Of a stretch of 64,000 nucleotides of DNA, positions 25,859 to 34,298 are shown in pieces. A model generated the notes under the pieces. It ran no database searches, had not been told where the DNA came from, and saw only the letters and a list, made by a program, of their open reading frames with translations. The first letter of the stretch is position 1, and every line of letters starts with the position of its first letter. This DNA is from CAIOYC01 sp965277345. GTDB taxonomy: Bacteria > Pseudomonadota > Alphaproteobacteria > Caulobacterales > Caulobacteraceae. The translations under genes and the position numbers were made by a program. The DNA is taken from positions 62,001 through 126,000 of the forward strand of contig CBDICI010000002.1 of the NCBI GenBank assembly GCA_965277345.1. Direction: 5' to 3'.

Positions 25859-26892
25859 GCCGGGGTCTCCCAAGGTCCGAGGCGGGGACGGTTGAAGTCC
25901 AATCCCTCCTCGGCGACGATGCGGAAGCGGGCGCCGATCCGCGCCACAAGATGGGGGGCGAGCGCCTCGGCCCTGACCGCCACCGCCGGCGCCGCCCGCG
26001 CCTCGACCCGGTCGCCGGGCCCTGCCGCCCGTTCGATCTGGCGCAGCAGCCGGAGGGCCAGGGTCTCCGCGCTCAAACTCATTTCGCCGCTGCACAGGAT
26101 TTCAGCGACCGGCGCCGCGCGGCGAGGCAGAATCAGCGTCCACAGCCCGAAGCGGGTGATCGGACCGAGGGCCACGCCGGGCTGATCGGGGGCGAAGGCG
26201 GCCTCCGCCGCGGCCTTCAGCGCCTCGCCGTCGTGGCCCTTGCCGGCGAGGTCGATCACCACCGGCCCGCCCAATCCTTTTAGCCGGAGCAGTCGCGCCG
26301 ACGCCGCGATGGCCTCGCGGTTGGCGCGGCTCGCCGCCCGGCGCGCGTCGCCGGCGGCGGCCCCCACATCCACGTCGATGGCCACCAGGGCGCGGGTGGG
26401 TTCGATGGCGACGGCGCCGCCGGACGGCAGGCGATGCACGATGGCCAGGGCCTCACCCTCGGCCGCATCGGCGGCGTCGCGGGCGTCGGCGCCGCGGGCG
26501 ATCTCCGCCTCCGGGGCGAAGGCGCGCAACCGATCCTCCAGCGGGGGCGCCGGGGCGAGCAGACGCAGCTCTCCCTCCGCCGGGCCGATCACCCGCACCA
26601 CGGCCCCCTTACCCTGCCGCGGCGGGGCGATGACCTCCACCTCCACCCGCGCCCCCTGGGCCAGGGCTGCGGTCAGGGGTGTGACGGCGTCCGGTTCGGA
26701 GCCCATATCCAGAAAGACCGTGGCCAGCGGCTGGTCTACCCGGCGGACCCGCGCCGCCAGTCGCGCGCCCGTGCGGTGAGCGGGATGCCCCCCCGCGCGA
26801 TGGATCAACAGCCGCTCCGCCCGCCCGTCCAGGGTGACCACGCCCCGGACCTCGCCGGGACCGTCGTCGAGATAGAGACGGCGCACCGTCAC
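25855..26892 (-). CDS. rng: short ribonuclease E/G family protein
   Basis: This 345-residue RNase E/G-like protein has the N-terminal S1-like segment (VDQPLATVFLDMG) and the catalytic core ALVAIDVDVG (171-178), SRANREAIAASARLLRLKGL (188-207), then GGPVVIDLAG (208-217). The Mg-binding aspartates correspond to D173 and D214 (E. coli RNase E D303 and D346). The usual Asn of AIDVNSG is Asp175. There is no CPxC zinc-link motif and no scaffold domain. The start is GTG (26890-26892), which overlaps the maf stop (GTGA). It may be an rRNA or mRNA processing enzyme with altered activity. Confidence 0.8.
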   Translation of the reverse strand: MTVRRLYLDDGPGEVRGVVTLDGRAERLLIHRAGGHPAHRTGARLAARVRRVDQPLATVFLDMGSEPDAVTPLTAALAQGARVEVEVIAPPRQGKGAVVRVIGPAEGELRLLAPAPPLEDRLRAFAPEAEIARGADARDAADAAEGEALAIVHRLPSGGAVAIEPTRALVAIDVDVGAAAGDARRAASRANREAIAASARLLRLKGLGGPVVIDLAGKGHDGEALKAAAEAAFAPDQPGVALGPITRFGLWTLILPRRAAPVAEILCSGEMSLSAETLALRLLRQIERAAGPGDRVEARAAPAVAVRAEALAPHLVARIGARFRIVAEEGLDFNRPRLGPWETPA

Positions 26893-27518
26893 CGGGCGGG
26901 CCGCCAGCCCAGCCCCTCGAGCAGGGCGCGGGTCTCGTACAGCGGCAGGCCGACCACGGCGGAATAGGAGCCGGACAGGGCGAGGACGAACCCCTCGGCG
27001 CGGCCCTGGATGCGATAGGCGCCAGCGACGCCCCGCCACTCGTCCGTGGCGATGAAGGCGTCGATCTCGTCGCGGGTCAGGCGCTTGAACTGCAGACGCG
27101 TCTCCACCAGCCGCTCGCCTACCCGCCCGTCCGGCGCGACCACGGCGATCCCGGTCATGACCCGGTGGGCGCGCCCGCTCATTAGCGCCAACATGCGCCG
27201 GGCGTCGGCCTCATCCGCCGGCTTGTTCAGGATGCGACGGCCCACCGCCACCAGGGTATCGGCGCCGAGGACGAAGGCGTCGGGGTGGCGCGCCGCCACC
27301 GCCACCGCCTTCTCCCTCGCCAGGCGCAGCGCCAGACGACGAGGCGTCTCGTCCACGCCAGGGCTTTCGTCGAGGTCGGCGGCTTCGATCCGGTCCGGCT
27401 CGATCCCCACCTGGCGCAGCAGGGCGAGCCGCCGGGGGCTGGAGGAGGCCAGAACGAGAGGAGCCGAAACGAGAGCGGGGTGAATTGAGGTCATGGGAGG
27501 CGGGATATGGCAGGTCAC
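26889..27518 (-). CDS. maf: Maf-family nucleotide pyrophosphatase
   Basis: This 209-residue member of the Maf/HAM1-like house-cleaning family hydrolyses non-canonical or canonical nucleoside triphosphates. Motifs are LVLASSSPRRLALLRQVGI, VLGADTLVAVGRRILNKPAD and WRGVAGAYRIQGRAEGFV with SYSAVVGLPLYET. The GTG start at 27516-27518 overlaps the stop of the preceding phosphatase gene (GTGA); an ATG eight codons on (27494) gives the more typical N-terminus MTSIHPALVS. It is coupled downstream to rng by a second GTGA overlap. Confidence 0.9.
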   Translation of the reverse strand: MTCHIPPPMTSIHPALVSAPLVLASSSPRRLALLRQVGIEPDRIEAADLDESPGVDETPRRLALRLAREKAVAVAARHPDAFVLGADTLVAVGRRILNKPADEADARRMLALMSGRAHRVMTGIAVVAPDGRVGERLVETRLQFKRLTRDEIDAFIATDEWRGVAGAYRIQGRAEGFVLALSGSYSAVVGLPLYETRALLEGLGWRPAR

Positions 27519-28006
27519 CCCCCAAAGGTCGATGGCCGCGAAAAGCGTTCGACGATACGCCGTTCCAGCTCGTCGCGTACCCGGCGATAGGCGTCCAGCC
27601 GCTGCTCGCGGGCGCCCTCGATCACCGTCGGATCGAAGGTCGGCCAGTAGTGCAGCTCCACCGCCCGGCCGCGCGACAGCTCCACGGCCCGGTGCTGGGC
27701 CTCCGGCGAGAGCGAGATGACCACGTCGAAGGAGCCGTCCTCCAGATCGTCGAAGGTCTTGGCGTGGTGGAAGGTAAGGTCGAGGCCGACCTCGTCCATT
27801 ACCGTGGCCATGAAGGGGTCCGGCTCGGCGCCGGCGCGCAGGCCGCAGCTATCGACGAAGATGCGCCCGCCCCAGCGCTGGCGCAGCAGCGCCGCCGCCA
27901 TGGGCGAGCGCACCGTGTTCATGGTGCAGGCGAACAGCACCGCACCGACCTCGGCGGGATCGGGATGGACGGCCGCCGCCAAGTCAGGGGCGCCGATAGA
28001 GCGCAC
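27515..28006 (-). CDS. low-molecular-weight protein-tyrosine-phosphatase / ArsC-like
   Basis: This 163-residue protein has the LMW-PTP P-loop CTMNTVRS (C-x5-R, ~residues 27-34). The acid-loop region is HYWPTFDPTVIEGA (Trp-Pro-x-x-Asp-Pro). The FDVVISLSPEAQHRAVEL segment is typical of the alphaproteobacterial LMW phosphatase that sits next to UPF0262. It could also be called an arsenate-reductase homologue, but no ars genes are near. The GTG start at 28004-28006 overlaps the previous stop by 23 bases; a start slightly downstream is possible. Confidence 0.82.
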   Translation of the reverse strand: MRSIGAPDLAAAVHPDPAEVGAVLFACTMNTVRSPMAAALLRQRWGGRIFVDSCGLRAGAEPDPFMATVMDEVGLDLTFHHAKTFDDLEDGSFDVVISLSPEAQHRAVELSRGRAVELHYWPTFDPTVIEGAREQRLDAYRRVRDELERRIVERFSRPSTFGG

Positions 28007-28472
28007 AGATCAGGGTGAACAGTCGCCGCGCCGTATCCAGATCGGTGCGAACCTTGCCCTGCAACCGTTCCATCAGGAGGTCCGAACCCTGGTTGTGCAA
28101 GGCGCGCCGGCCCATGTCCAACACCTCGATCTGCGAGGGCGAGGCGTTGCGGATGGCGGCGTAGTAGCTGTCGCAGTGCAGGAAATAGCCCCTGATCAAC
28201 GGCCGGAACGGCGTCAGCGACAACAGGTGGCGGCGCTCGAACGCGCGCTGCCCGTCCAACGGCGCCGTGCCGAAGTCGAAGGCCAGCCGCCCGTCCACCA
28301 GCGACAGGGCGAGGTCGTAGGGGCCGCCCGGCGCATCCTCCGGCTCGAACAGGTTGGATTCCAGAAGATCGAAGATGGCCACCTGCCGCTCGTGCTCGGC
28401 CTCGCGGCTGGCGGCGGCCAGGGACCGCTCGTCGATGACGATGGAGGCCAGCCGGTGCTCGCCCTGCGCCAC
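27984..28472 (-). CDS. UPF0262 family protein
   Basis: This 162-residue protein belongs to a conserved alphaproteobacterial family of unknown function. Recognisable segments are HERQVAIFDLLESN, LLSLTPFRPLIRGYFLHCDS, SPSQIEVLDMGRRALHNQGS and DTARRLFTLICALYRR. The start is GTG at 28470-28472, just two bases after the hisD stop; longer in-frame starts lie inside hisD. The neighbours are hisD and the LMW phosphatase, the standard setting for this family. The function is unknown. Confidence 0.88.
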   Translation of the reverse strand: MAQGEHRLASIVIDERSLAAASREAEHERQVAIFDLLESNLFEPEDAPGGPYDLALSLVDGRLAFDFGTAPLDGQRAFERRHLLSLTPFRPLIRGYFLHCDSYYAAIRNASPSQIEVLDMGRRALHNQGSDLLMERLQGKVRTDLDTARRLFTLICALYRRP

Positions 28473-28474
28473 CG

Positions 28475-29767
28475 CTAGCCGTCCCGGCGCGCGTTCAGCC
28501 GGATCGCGGCGGAGCGGGCGTGGGCGGGCAGGCCCTCGGCCTCGGCCAGCACCACGGTGTGGGGACCCAGAATGGAGAAGCTCTGCGCCGAACACGCCAC
28601 TATCGAGGTGCGCTTGAGGAAATCGTACAGCGAGAGCCCGGAGGAGAACCGCGCCGCGCGACTGGTGGGCAGCACGTGGTTGGATCCGGCCACATAGTCG
28701 CCGATGGCCTCGGGCGTGCGGCGGCCGAGGAAGATCGCCCCGGCATGGCGCACCCGGTCAGCGAGGCGCGTGGGGTCGTCCATGGCGAACGCCACATGCT
28801 CCGGCGCGATGGCGTTCACCAGCTCGGGCGCGCGGTCCATGGGCGAGAGGATGACGGCGCCGTGGTCGCGCCAGCTCGCGGCGGCGGCCTCGGCCGTGGC
28901 CAGGGTGGTGAGCTGGCTCCCTACCGCCCGTGCCACGGCCGCGCCGAAAGCGGCGTCGTCGGTGATCAGGATCGACTGGGCGGCGGGGTCGTGCTCGGCC
29001 TGGCTGAGCAGATCGGCGGCGATCCAGTCCGGATCGTTCTTGGCGTCGGCCACCACCACGATCTCCGAAGGGCCGGCCAGGGCGTCGATACCCACCACGC
29101 CATAGACCCGGCGCTTGGCGGCGGTGACATAGGCGTTGCCCGGCCCGACAATCTTGTCCACCGGCCGGATCGGCCCCGCGCCGTAGGCCAGCGCCGCCAC
29201 CGCCTGCGCCCCGCCGACGCGCCAGATCTCGCTGACCCCGGCCTCCCTGGCGGCCGCCAGGACCGCGGGCTGCAACCGGCCCGGCGGGGTGACCATGGCG
29301 ATGCGCTCGACCCCCGCCACCTCGGCCGGCACGGCGTTCATCAGCACGGTGGAGGGATAGGCCGCGCGGCCGCCGGGCACATAGATGCCCACCGCCTCCA
29401 GCGGGCCCCAGCGCCAGCCGAGGGTCGTGCCGGTTTCATCGGTCCAGCGCTGGTCGGCGGGGCGTTGGCGGGCATGGTAGTCGCGGATGCGCCCGGCGGC
29501 GAAGCGGATCGCCTCGCGCACGTCGGCGGGGCATTGCGCGGCGCCGGCCTCGATCTCTTCGGCCGAAACGCGGATCGTCTCCGCCGTCAGCTCCACCCCA
29601 TCGAAACGGCGGCCGTAATCGAGGACGGCGTCCAGGCCCCGCGTCCGCACCTGTGCGATGACCTCGGCGGCGGCGGCGTCCACGGCCTCCGGCTGGCCGC
29701 GACGCTCATCGAGGAAGGCGGCGAACGCCGTCTCGAAAGCCGCGTCTGACGTATCGAACTGGCGCAT
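28475..29767 (-). CDS. hisD: histidinol dehydrogenase
   Basis: This 430-residue zinc enzyme catalyses the last two steps of histidine synthesis (histidinol to histidine, NAD-linked). Typical segments are GIYVPGGRAAYPSTVLMNAVPAEVAGV (split here: GIYVPGGRAAYPS, VLMNAVPAEVAGVERI), VGPGNAYVTAAKRRVYGVVG, IDALAGPSEIVVVAD and NHVLPTSRAARFSSGLS. The zinc ligands Gln/His of QAEHDPAAQ and the catalytic HVAFA region are present. No other his genes are in the window. The gene lies inside the murA-to-yacG run, with the DUF2948 gene 58 bases upstream. Confidence 0.96.
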   Translation of the reverse strand: MRQFDTSDAAFETAFAAFLDERRGQPEAVDAAAAEVIAQVRTRGLDAVLDYGRRFDGVELTAETIRVSAEEIEAGAAQCPADVREAIRFAAGRIRDYHARQRPADQRWTDETGTTLGWRWGPLEAVGIYVPGGRAAYPSTVLMNAVPAEVAGVERIAMVTPPGRLQPAVLAAAREAGVSEIWRVGGAQAVAALAYGAGPIRPVDKIVGPGNAYVTAAKRRVYGVVGIDALAGPSEIVVVADAKNDPDWIAADLLSQAEHDPAAQSILITDDAAFGAAVARAVGSQLTTLATAEAAAASWRDHGAVILSPMDRAPELVNAIAPEHVAFAMDDPTRLADRVRHAGAIFLGRRTPEAIGDYVAGSNHVLPTSRAARFSSGLSLYDFLKRTSIVACSAQSFSILGPHTVVLAEAEGLPAHARSAAIRLNARRDG

Positions 29768-29825
29768 AGCCGTGCTGTAGAGGCCCGGCGCGATCTTGTC
29801 ATCCGGCAGGCAAGGCGCGGACGCT

Positions 29826-30278
29826 CTAAACCCCGTGCTTGGGCCGGCGCATGGCCGCCCAGGGCTCGGACAGGTCGGCCAGCACGGCGTCGATGCATTC
29901 GACCTCGACGCAGAGGACGCCGCCGCCGGCCAGGTGCAAGTGCATTTCGCCCGAGGGGTCTTCCGCGGCGCCTTTGGGCTGGAACGTGACCGCCAGCACC
30001 GAGATCACCGCCGCCGGGTCGCTCATGGGCACGCCTTTGGACCTTACCCCCAGCACCCCCGCAATCTGCAGCGCCGAGCGCACTCGTTCCTGGCTCTTGC
30101 CCCCTGCTTCCCACCGGAACCGGTTCAGCGCCAGGGTCAACCGGCGCGGAACGGCCTCGAAGGACACATCCGCGAGCTTGCCGACGGCGTCTTGCACAGC
30201 GGCGGAGATCACCGCCAGATCGTCGGCGTCCTGCGCCAGCAGGCGAGGCGGCTTGGCCGTGGCGGATATATCTTTCAT
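29826..30278 (-). CDS. DUF2948 family protein
   Basis: This 150-residue conserved alphaproteobacterial protein of unknown function carries the family core LLAQDADDLAVISAAVQDAV, RRLTLALNRFRWE, VRSALQIAGVLGV and LHLAGGGVLCVEVECIDAVL. The ATG overlaps the murA stop (ATGA), so the two are coupled. The position between murA and hisD is the usual one for this family. No signal peptide or membrane segment is seen. Confidence 0.85.
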   Translation of the reverse strand: MKDISATAKPPRLLAQDADDLAVISAAVQDAVGKLADVSFEAVPRRLTLALNRFRWEAGGKSQERVRSALQIAGVLGVRSKGVPMSDPAAVISVLAVTFQPKGAAEDPSGEMHLHLAGGGVLCVEVECIDAVLADLSEPWAAMRRPKHGV

Positions 30279-31558
30279 GTCGCCTCCGCGCCCAGCCGGC
30301 GGATGTTGGCGCCGCAGGCCTGGAGCTTCGCCTCCAGCCGCTCGAAGCCGCGGTCCAGGTGATGCACGCCCTCCACCACCGTCTGCCCGCGCGCGGCGAG
30401 GCCGGCGATGACCAGCGAGACGCCGGCGCGCACGTCGGAGGCCACCACCGGGGCGCCGGTCAGCCGATCCACGCCGTTCACCCGCGCCTCCCCGCCCTGC
30501 ACGGAAATATCGGCGCCCATGCGCACCAGTTCCGCCGCGTGGATGAAGCGGTTCTCGAAGATGGTCTCGCGGATCACGCTCTCCCCGTCGGCCAGGGTCA
30601 TCAGCGCCATGAACTGGGCCTGCAGGTCAGTGGCGAAGCCCGGGAAAGGCGCGGTCTCCACCCCCACCGCCCGGAGGCGCTCGCCGGCCTCGCGTCTGAC
30701 GACGATCGACGTCTCGCCGACCTGCACGTCCACGCCCGAGGCGCGCAGCCGCTCGATCAGCGGCAGCAGATGGTCCGGCCGGGCCCCGGTCAGCCTCACC
30801 TCGCCGCCGGCCATGGCGGCGGCCACCGCATAGGTGCCGGCCTCGATCCGGTCCGGCATCACCGTGTGGCTGGCGCCGTGGAGCTGGCTCACCCCCTGGA
30901 TCATGATCCTGCCCGTCCCCGCGCCTTCGATCCGGGCCCCCATGGCGTTCAGACACGCGGCCAGATCGACGATCTCCGGCTCGCAGGCGGCGTTCTCGAT
31001 CAGGGTCTCGCCCCGCGCCAGGACCGCCGCCAGCATGATGTGTTCGGTGGCGCCCACCGAGACGCTGGGGAAGATCACATGCCCGCCCTTCAGGCCTCGC
31101 GGCGCCTGGGCGAAGACATAGCCGCCGTTGAGATCGATGGTCGCGCCGAGCTCGGCAAAGGCGTCGAGGTGGAAGTTCAGCGGCCGCGCCCCGATGGGAT
31201 CGCCGCCGGGCAGGCTCACCTTGGCCTGCCGCGAGCGGGCCAGCAGCGGGCCGAGCACATTGAACGAGGCGCGCATCTGGCGCACCAGCTCGTAGGGCGC
31301 GATGGCGGAGACGATCTCGGGCGTCGACAGCACCATCTCCTGCCCGTCCGGTCCGTCCGCCTCCTCGATCACCGCGCCCAGGCGCTGCAACAGGCGGCCG
31401 AGAAAGCGCGTATCGGCCAGGCGCGGCATGTTGGTGAGGCGCAGCGGTTCGCTGGTCAAAAGGCTCGCCGCCATCAGCTTGATGGCGGAGTTCTTGGCGC
31501 CGGAAATGGGGATTTCCCCCCGCAGCTCGGCGCCGCCGACGATGGCGATACGGTCCAT
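30275..31558 (-). CDS. murA: UDP-N-acetylglucosamine 1-carboxyvinyltransferase, Cys-to-Asp variant
   Basis: This 427-residue enzyme transfers enolpyruvate from PEP to UDP-GlcNAc, the first committed step of peptidoglycan synthesis. The N-terminus ELRGEIPISGAKNSAIKLMA and the loop KVSLPGGDPIGARPLNFH are typical. Residue 120 in the flexible loop is Asp (codon GAT at 31199-31201) where most MurA proteins have the catalytic Cys that fosfomycin alkylates (E. coli Cys115). Asp forms are known in Mycobacterium and Chlamydia and are active but fosfomycin-insensitive. It is first of the leftward operon ending at yacG. Confidence 0.95.
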   Translation of the reverse strand: MDRIAIVGGAELRGEIPISGAKNSAIKLMAASLLTSEPLRLTNMPRLADTRFLGRLLQRLGAVIEEADGPDGQEMVLSTPEIVSAIAPYELVRQMRASFNVLGPLLARSRQAKVSLPGGDPIGARPLNFHLDAFAELGATIDLNGGYVFAQAPRGLKGGHVIFPSVSVGATEHIMLAAVLARGETLIENAACEPEIVDLAACLNAMGARIEGAGTGRIMIQGVSQLHGASHTVMPDRIEAGTYAVAAAMAGGEVRLTGARPDHLLPLIERLRASGVDVQVGETSIVVRREAGERLRAVGVETAPFPGFATDLQAQFMALMTLADGESVIRETIFENRFIHAAELVRMGADISVQGGEARVNGVDRLTGAPVVASDVRAGVSLVIAGLAARGQTVVEGVHHLDRGFERLEAKLQACGANIRRLGAEAT

Positions 31559-31620
31559 CCAAACCCCTCGGGATCGAGGGTCGCCTTCTATAGCAGCCGG
31601 GTCGGCGTGCAAGGCCGCGT

Positions 31621-32256
31621 TCACCCCTCGCCGATCTGGTCCTGATAGAACTCCGGCGTATCGCCGGGCTCCAGCGGGTCCTCGTCGGCGGCGTCGCCGA
31701 GGCGCGGCGGTTCGATCAGGTCGGTGGGCATGTCCATGGACAGGAGGCCCGCGGCCTTCAGCTCCTGTGCGCCCGGCAGGTCGTTCAGCCCGGCGAGGCC
31801 GAAATGCTCCAGAAAGGCGTCGGCGGTGCCATAGGTCAGCGGCCGGCCGGGGGTGCGCCGCCGCCCCCGCATCCGCACCCAGCCGATCTCCAGCAGGAGG
31901 TCGAGCGTGCCCTTGGACAGGCCGACGCCGCGGATCTGCTCGATATCGGCGCGCGTCACCGGCTGGTGGTAGGCGATGATGGCCAGGGTTTCGAGCGCGG
32001 CCTTGGACAGGCGCTTCTCCACCTCCCGTTCCTCGACCATCAGGGCGGAGAGGTCGGCGGCGGTCCGGAACCGCCAGCGGCCGGCCACGCAGTCCAGCTC
32101 CACCCCACGTCCCGCATAGCGGGCCTGCAGCGCGTCGAGCGCCGGCGGCGCCTCCGCCCCTTCCGGCAGGCGGCGCGCGAGATCGGCGAGGCTCAGCGGT
32201 TCGGCCGCGGCGAACAACAGCGCCTCTATCTGGCGTTCTGTGAGGGAGGGGTCCAT
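31621..32256 (-). CDS. scpB: segregation and condensation protein B
   Basis: This 211-residue kleisin-interacting partner works with ScpA and SMC in chromosome condensation. It has tandem winged-helix domains, with signatures LTERQIEALLFAAAEPLSL, KAALETLAIIAYHQPVTRADIE (as KAALETLAIIAYHQPVTRA), IRGVGLSKGTLDLLLEIGWV and GRPLTYGTADAFLEHFGL. The ATG at 32254-32256 has GGGGAGG nine bases upstream. It is separated from scpA by a 142-base gap filled by a repeat, unlike the usual overlap or near-contact. Confidence 0.92.
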   Translation of the reverse strand: MDPSLTERQIEALLFAAAEPLSLADLARRLPEGAEAPPALDALQARYAGRGVELDCVAGRWRFRTAADLSALMVEEREVEKRLSKAALETLAIIAYHQPVTRADIEQIRGVGLSKGTLDLLLEIGWVRMRGRRRTPGRPLTYGTADAFLEHFGLAGLNDLPGAQELKAAGLLSMDMPTDLIEPPRLGDAADEDPLEPGDTPEFYQDQIGEG

Positions 32257-32262
32257 CGCTAG

Positions 32263-32385
32263 GATCCTCCCCATCGCAGAGGGGGAGGGGGACCACCCAC
32301 AGGGTGGTGGAGGGGCCGCGTACAGCGCGGAACCCCCTCCCCGGCTTCGCCGGTACTCCCCCATCTGCGTTGGGGGAGATTGGCG
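32263..32385. repeat. multi-hairpin intergenic repeat between scpA and scpB
   Basis: This is a cluster of local stems: CTCCCC...GGGGGAG, ACCACCC-ACA-GGGTGGT, CCGCG-TACAG-CGCGG, CCGGC-TTC-GCCGG and CTCCCCC...GGGGGAG. The style matches known CTCCCCC/GGGGGAG-flanked dispersed repeats of alphaproteobacteria. It interrupts the scpA-scpB transcription unit. Confidence 0.7.
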
Positions 32386-32397
32386 CAACGATCCATC

Positions 32398-33234
32398 CTA
32401 CGCCGCCTCGAACAGTTCGCCCGGGCGGCGGCGCAGGTAGACCTCAGCGAAGGCGTCGCGCTGTTGGGCTTCCAGTTCGCCTTCCTTCACCAGTTCGAGA
32501 CCGGCGGAGAAGGTCGAGGCGAGATAGGAGGCGCGGGTCGGACCGGCCGCCCCCTCGTCCGGGCCGCCGGGCATGGGGGCGACGGCGCCGAGCGGCGCCC
32601 AGTCCGTCACCTCCGCCATCATTTGGCGCAAACGATCGCGCGCCGCCTCCAACGGATAGGCCTCCACCCGGCGAGTGGGATCGTAGCGGCGACCGGCCAC
32701 CCGCCGCCGCTGATCCGCATAGGCGCGCACGAGGGCGTAGAGATCGGTGTCGAAGCGCTGTTCGGCGCGGATCACCGCCTGCTCGGGGTCGCCGCGGGTG
32801 AACACCTCGCGCCCGGTGCGAGGCAGGGCCAGCAGGGCGTCGGCCATCCGCCGCATCGCGTCGAGCTTGGCCAGGCGAAAGGCGAGGCCCGCGGCCATCT
32901 CGCCCGCATCCGGCTCGTCCTTGCCGCGCTTCTCAGGCCTCGGGAGCAAGAGGCGCGATTTCAGATAGGTGAGCCAGGCGGCCATAACGAGATAGTCGGC
33001 GGCCAAGGCGAAGCGGCGCTGGCGCGCGTCGCGGACGAAGGCCAGGTATTGCTCAGCCAGTCTGGAGATCGACAGCTTCAGCAGATCGACCTTCTGCGCC
33101 CGGGCCAAGGCCAGCAGCACATGCAGCGGTCCCTCGAACCCGTCGAGGTCGAGGATCAGCGCCTCCCCATCCTCGGCGGCGCCCTGGGCCGCGTCGAAGT
33201 CGAGGCTCTGCTGAAAGGGTTGCGGGGCGGCCAT
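32398..33234 (-). CDS. scpA: segregation and condensation protein A
   Basis: This 278-residue kleisin bridges SMC heads and ScpB in the condensin complex. The N-terminal DLDGFEGPLHVLLALARAQKVDLLKL is the ScpA signature (here LDGFEGPLHVLLALAR and KVDLLKLSISRLAEQYLAF). It continues with YLVMAAWLTYLKSRLLLP, the C-terminal winged-helix region and AFAEVYLRRRPGELFEA. The ATG at 33232-33234 is preferred over upstream in-frame starts, which lie within nagZ. It begins 5 bases after the nagZ stop codon and is part of the SPOR-nagZ-scpA-scpB cluster. Confidence 0.93.
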   Translation of the reverse strand: MAAPQPFQQSLDFDAAQGAAEDGEALILDLDGFEGPLHVLLALARAQKVDLLKLSISRLAEQYLAFVRDARQRRFALAADYLVMAAWLTYLKSRLLLPRPEKRGKDEPDAGEMAAGLAFRLAKLDAMRRMADALLALPRTGREVFTRGDPEQAVIRAEQRFDTDLYALVRAYADQRRRVAGRRYDPTRRVEAYPLEAARDRLRQMMAEVTDWAPLGAVAPMPGGPDEGAAGPTRASYLASTFSAGLELVKEGELEAQQRDAFAEVYLRRRPGELFEAA

Positions 33235-33239
33235 TGCCC

Positions 33240-34292
33240 CTAGAATGTGGTGAGTCGCTCCGTCGGATCGACCCCCGCTACTCCTTGTCCACCGAAAGCC
33301 GAGGCGAAGCGGGCGCGGGCTTCGCCTTCGTCCAGCGGTTCGGGTCGACGCGCGATGCGGGCCAGGGCGGCCTCGGCGCGGCGTTCGGCCTTTCCCCTCA
33401 ACCGCGGGGTCGCGGCGGCGATCTCCACCATTTCTCCCATCGCGCCATTGCAGTGGAGCACCACGTCGCATCCCGCGCGCAGCGACGCCTTGGCCCGCTC
33501 GGCCAGCGAGCCGGAAAGCGCCTTCATGGAGAGGTCGTCCGTCATGAGCAGGCCGCCAAAGCCAAGCCGTTCGCGAATCAGACGGACGGCCTGGCGTGAG
33601 GTGGTGGCCGGACGGCGCCGGTCGATGGCGCGGTAGACCACGTGCGCGGTCATGGCCATGGGCATGTCGGACAGGGCTTCAAAGGGCGGGAAGTCCACCG
33701 CCGCCAGCGCCTCCATCGGCGCCTCGACCACCGGCAGGGCCAGATGGCTGTCGGCGGTAGCGCGGCCGTGGCCGGGAATATGCTTGATCACCGGCAGGAC
33801 GCCGCCCGCGATCATGCCCTCGGCCATGGCGCGGCCGAGACGCGTGACGCTCTCCACCGTCGATCCATAGGCGCGGTCGCCGATCACGGCGTGGGCGCCG
33901 GGCTGGGGCACGTCGAGAACGGGAAGGCAGTCCACAGTGACGCCCAGCCGCGCCAGATCCGCCGCCATCAACCGCCCGCCGAGCCGGGCCAACGCCTGAC
34001 CGACCACGGGATCGTTGGCGGCATGGTCGGCATAGGCGCGGCCGGAAGGGTAGGTCGGCCAGTGCGGGGGACCGAGGCGCTGCACCCGGCCGCCCTCCTG
34101 GTCGATCAGCACCGGGGCGGCGCCATCCCCCACCGTCTCGCGCAAGGCCTGCACCAGGGCGCGCACCTGATCGGGCGTCTCCACGTTGCGGCGGAACAGG
34201 ATGAAGCCCCACGGCTGCTCGGCGGCAAAGAAGGCGCGCTCCTCGGCCGTGAGGACGAGGCCGCCGCAGCCGAAGATGACCGCCTTGCGCAA
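33240..34292 (-). CDS. nagZ: beta-N-acetylhexosaminidase (GH3 NagZ)
   Basis: This 350-residue cytoplasmic enzyme removes GlcNAc from anhydromuropeptides during wall recycling. The GH3 motif VIKHIPGHGRATADSHLALP (~residues 166-185) holds the His/Asp catalytic dyad. LIDQEGGRVQRLGPPHWP and MTDDLSMKALSG (the Asp nucleophile) are also present. The start codon appears to be TTG (34290-34292), six bases after the SPOR gene stop; an unusual start, but N-terminal homology (AVIFGCGGLVLTAEERAFF) begins immediately. It connects with the lytic transglycosylase at 17 kb in the same recycling pathway. Confidence 0.93.
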   Translation of the reverse strand: MRKAVIFGCGGLVLTAEERAFFAAEQPWGFILFRRNVETPDQVRALVQALRETVGDGAAPVLIDQEGGRVQRLGPPHWPTYPSGRAYADHAANDPVVGQALARLGGRLMAADLARLGVTVDCLPVLDVPQPGAHAVIGDRAYGSTVESVTRLGRAMAEGMIAGGVLPVIKHIPGHGRATADSHLALPVVEAPMEALAAVDFPPFEALSDMPMAMTAHVVYRAIDRRRPATTSRQAVRLIRERLGFGGLLMTDDLSMKALSGSLAERAKASLRAGCDVVLHCNGAMGEMVEIAAATPRLRGKAERRAEAALARIARRPEPLDEGEARARFASAFGGQGVAGVDPTERLTTF

Positions 34293-34298
34293 CGGGCT

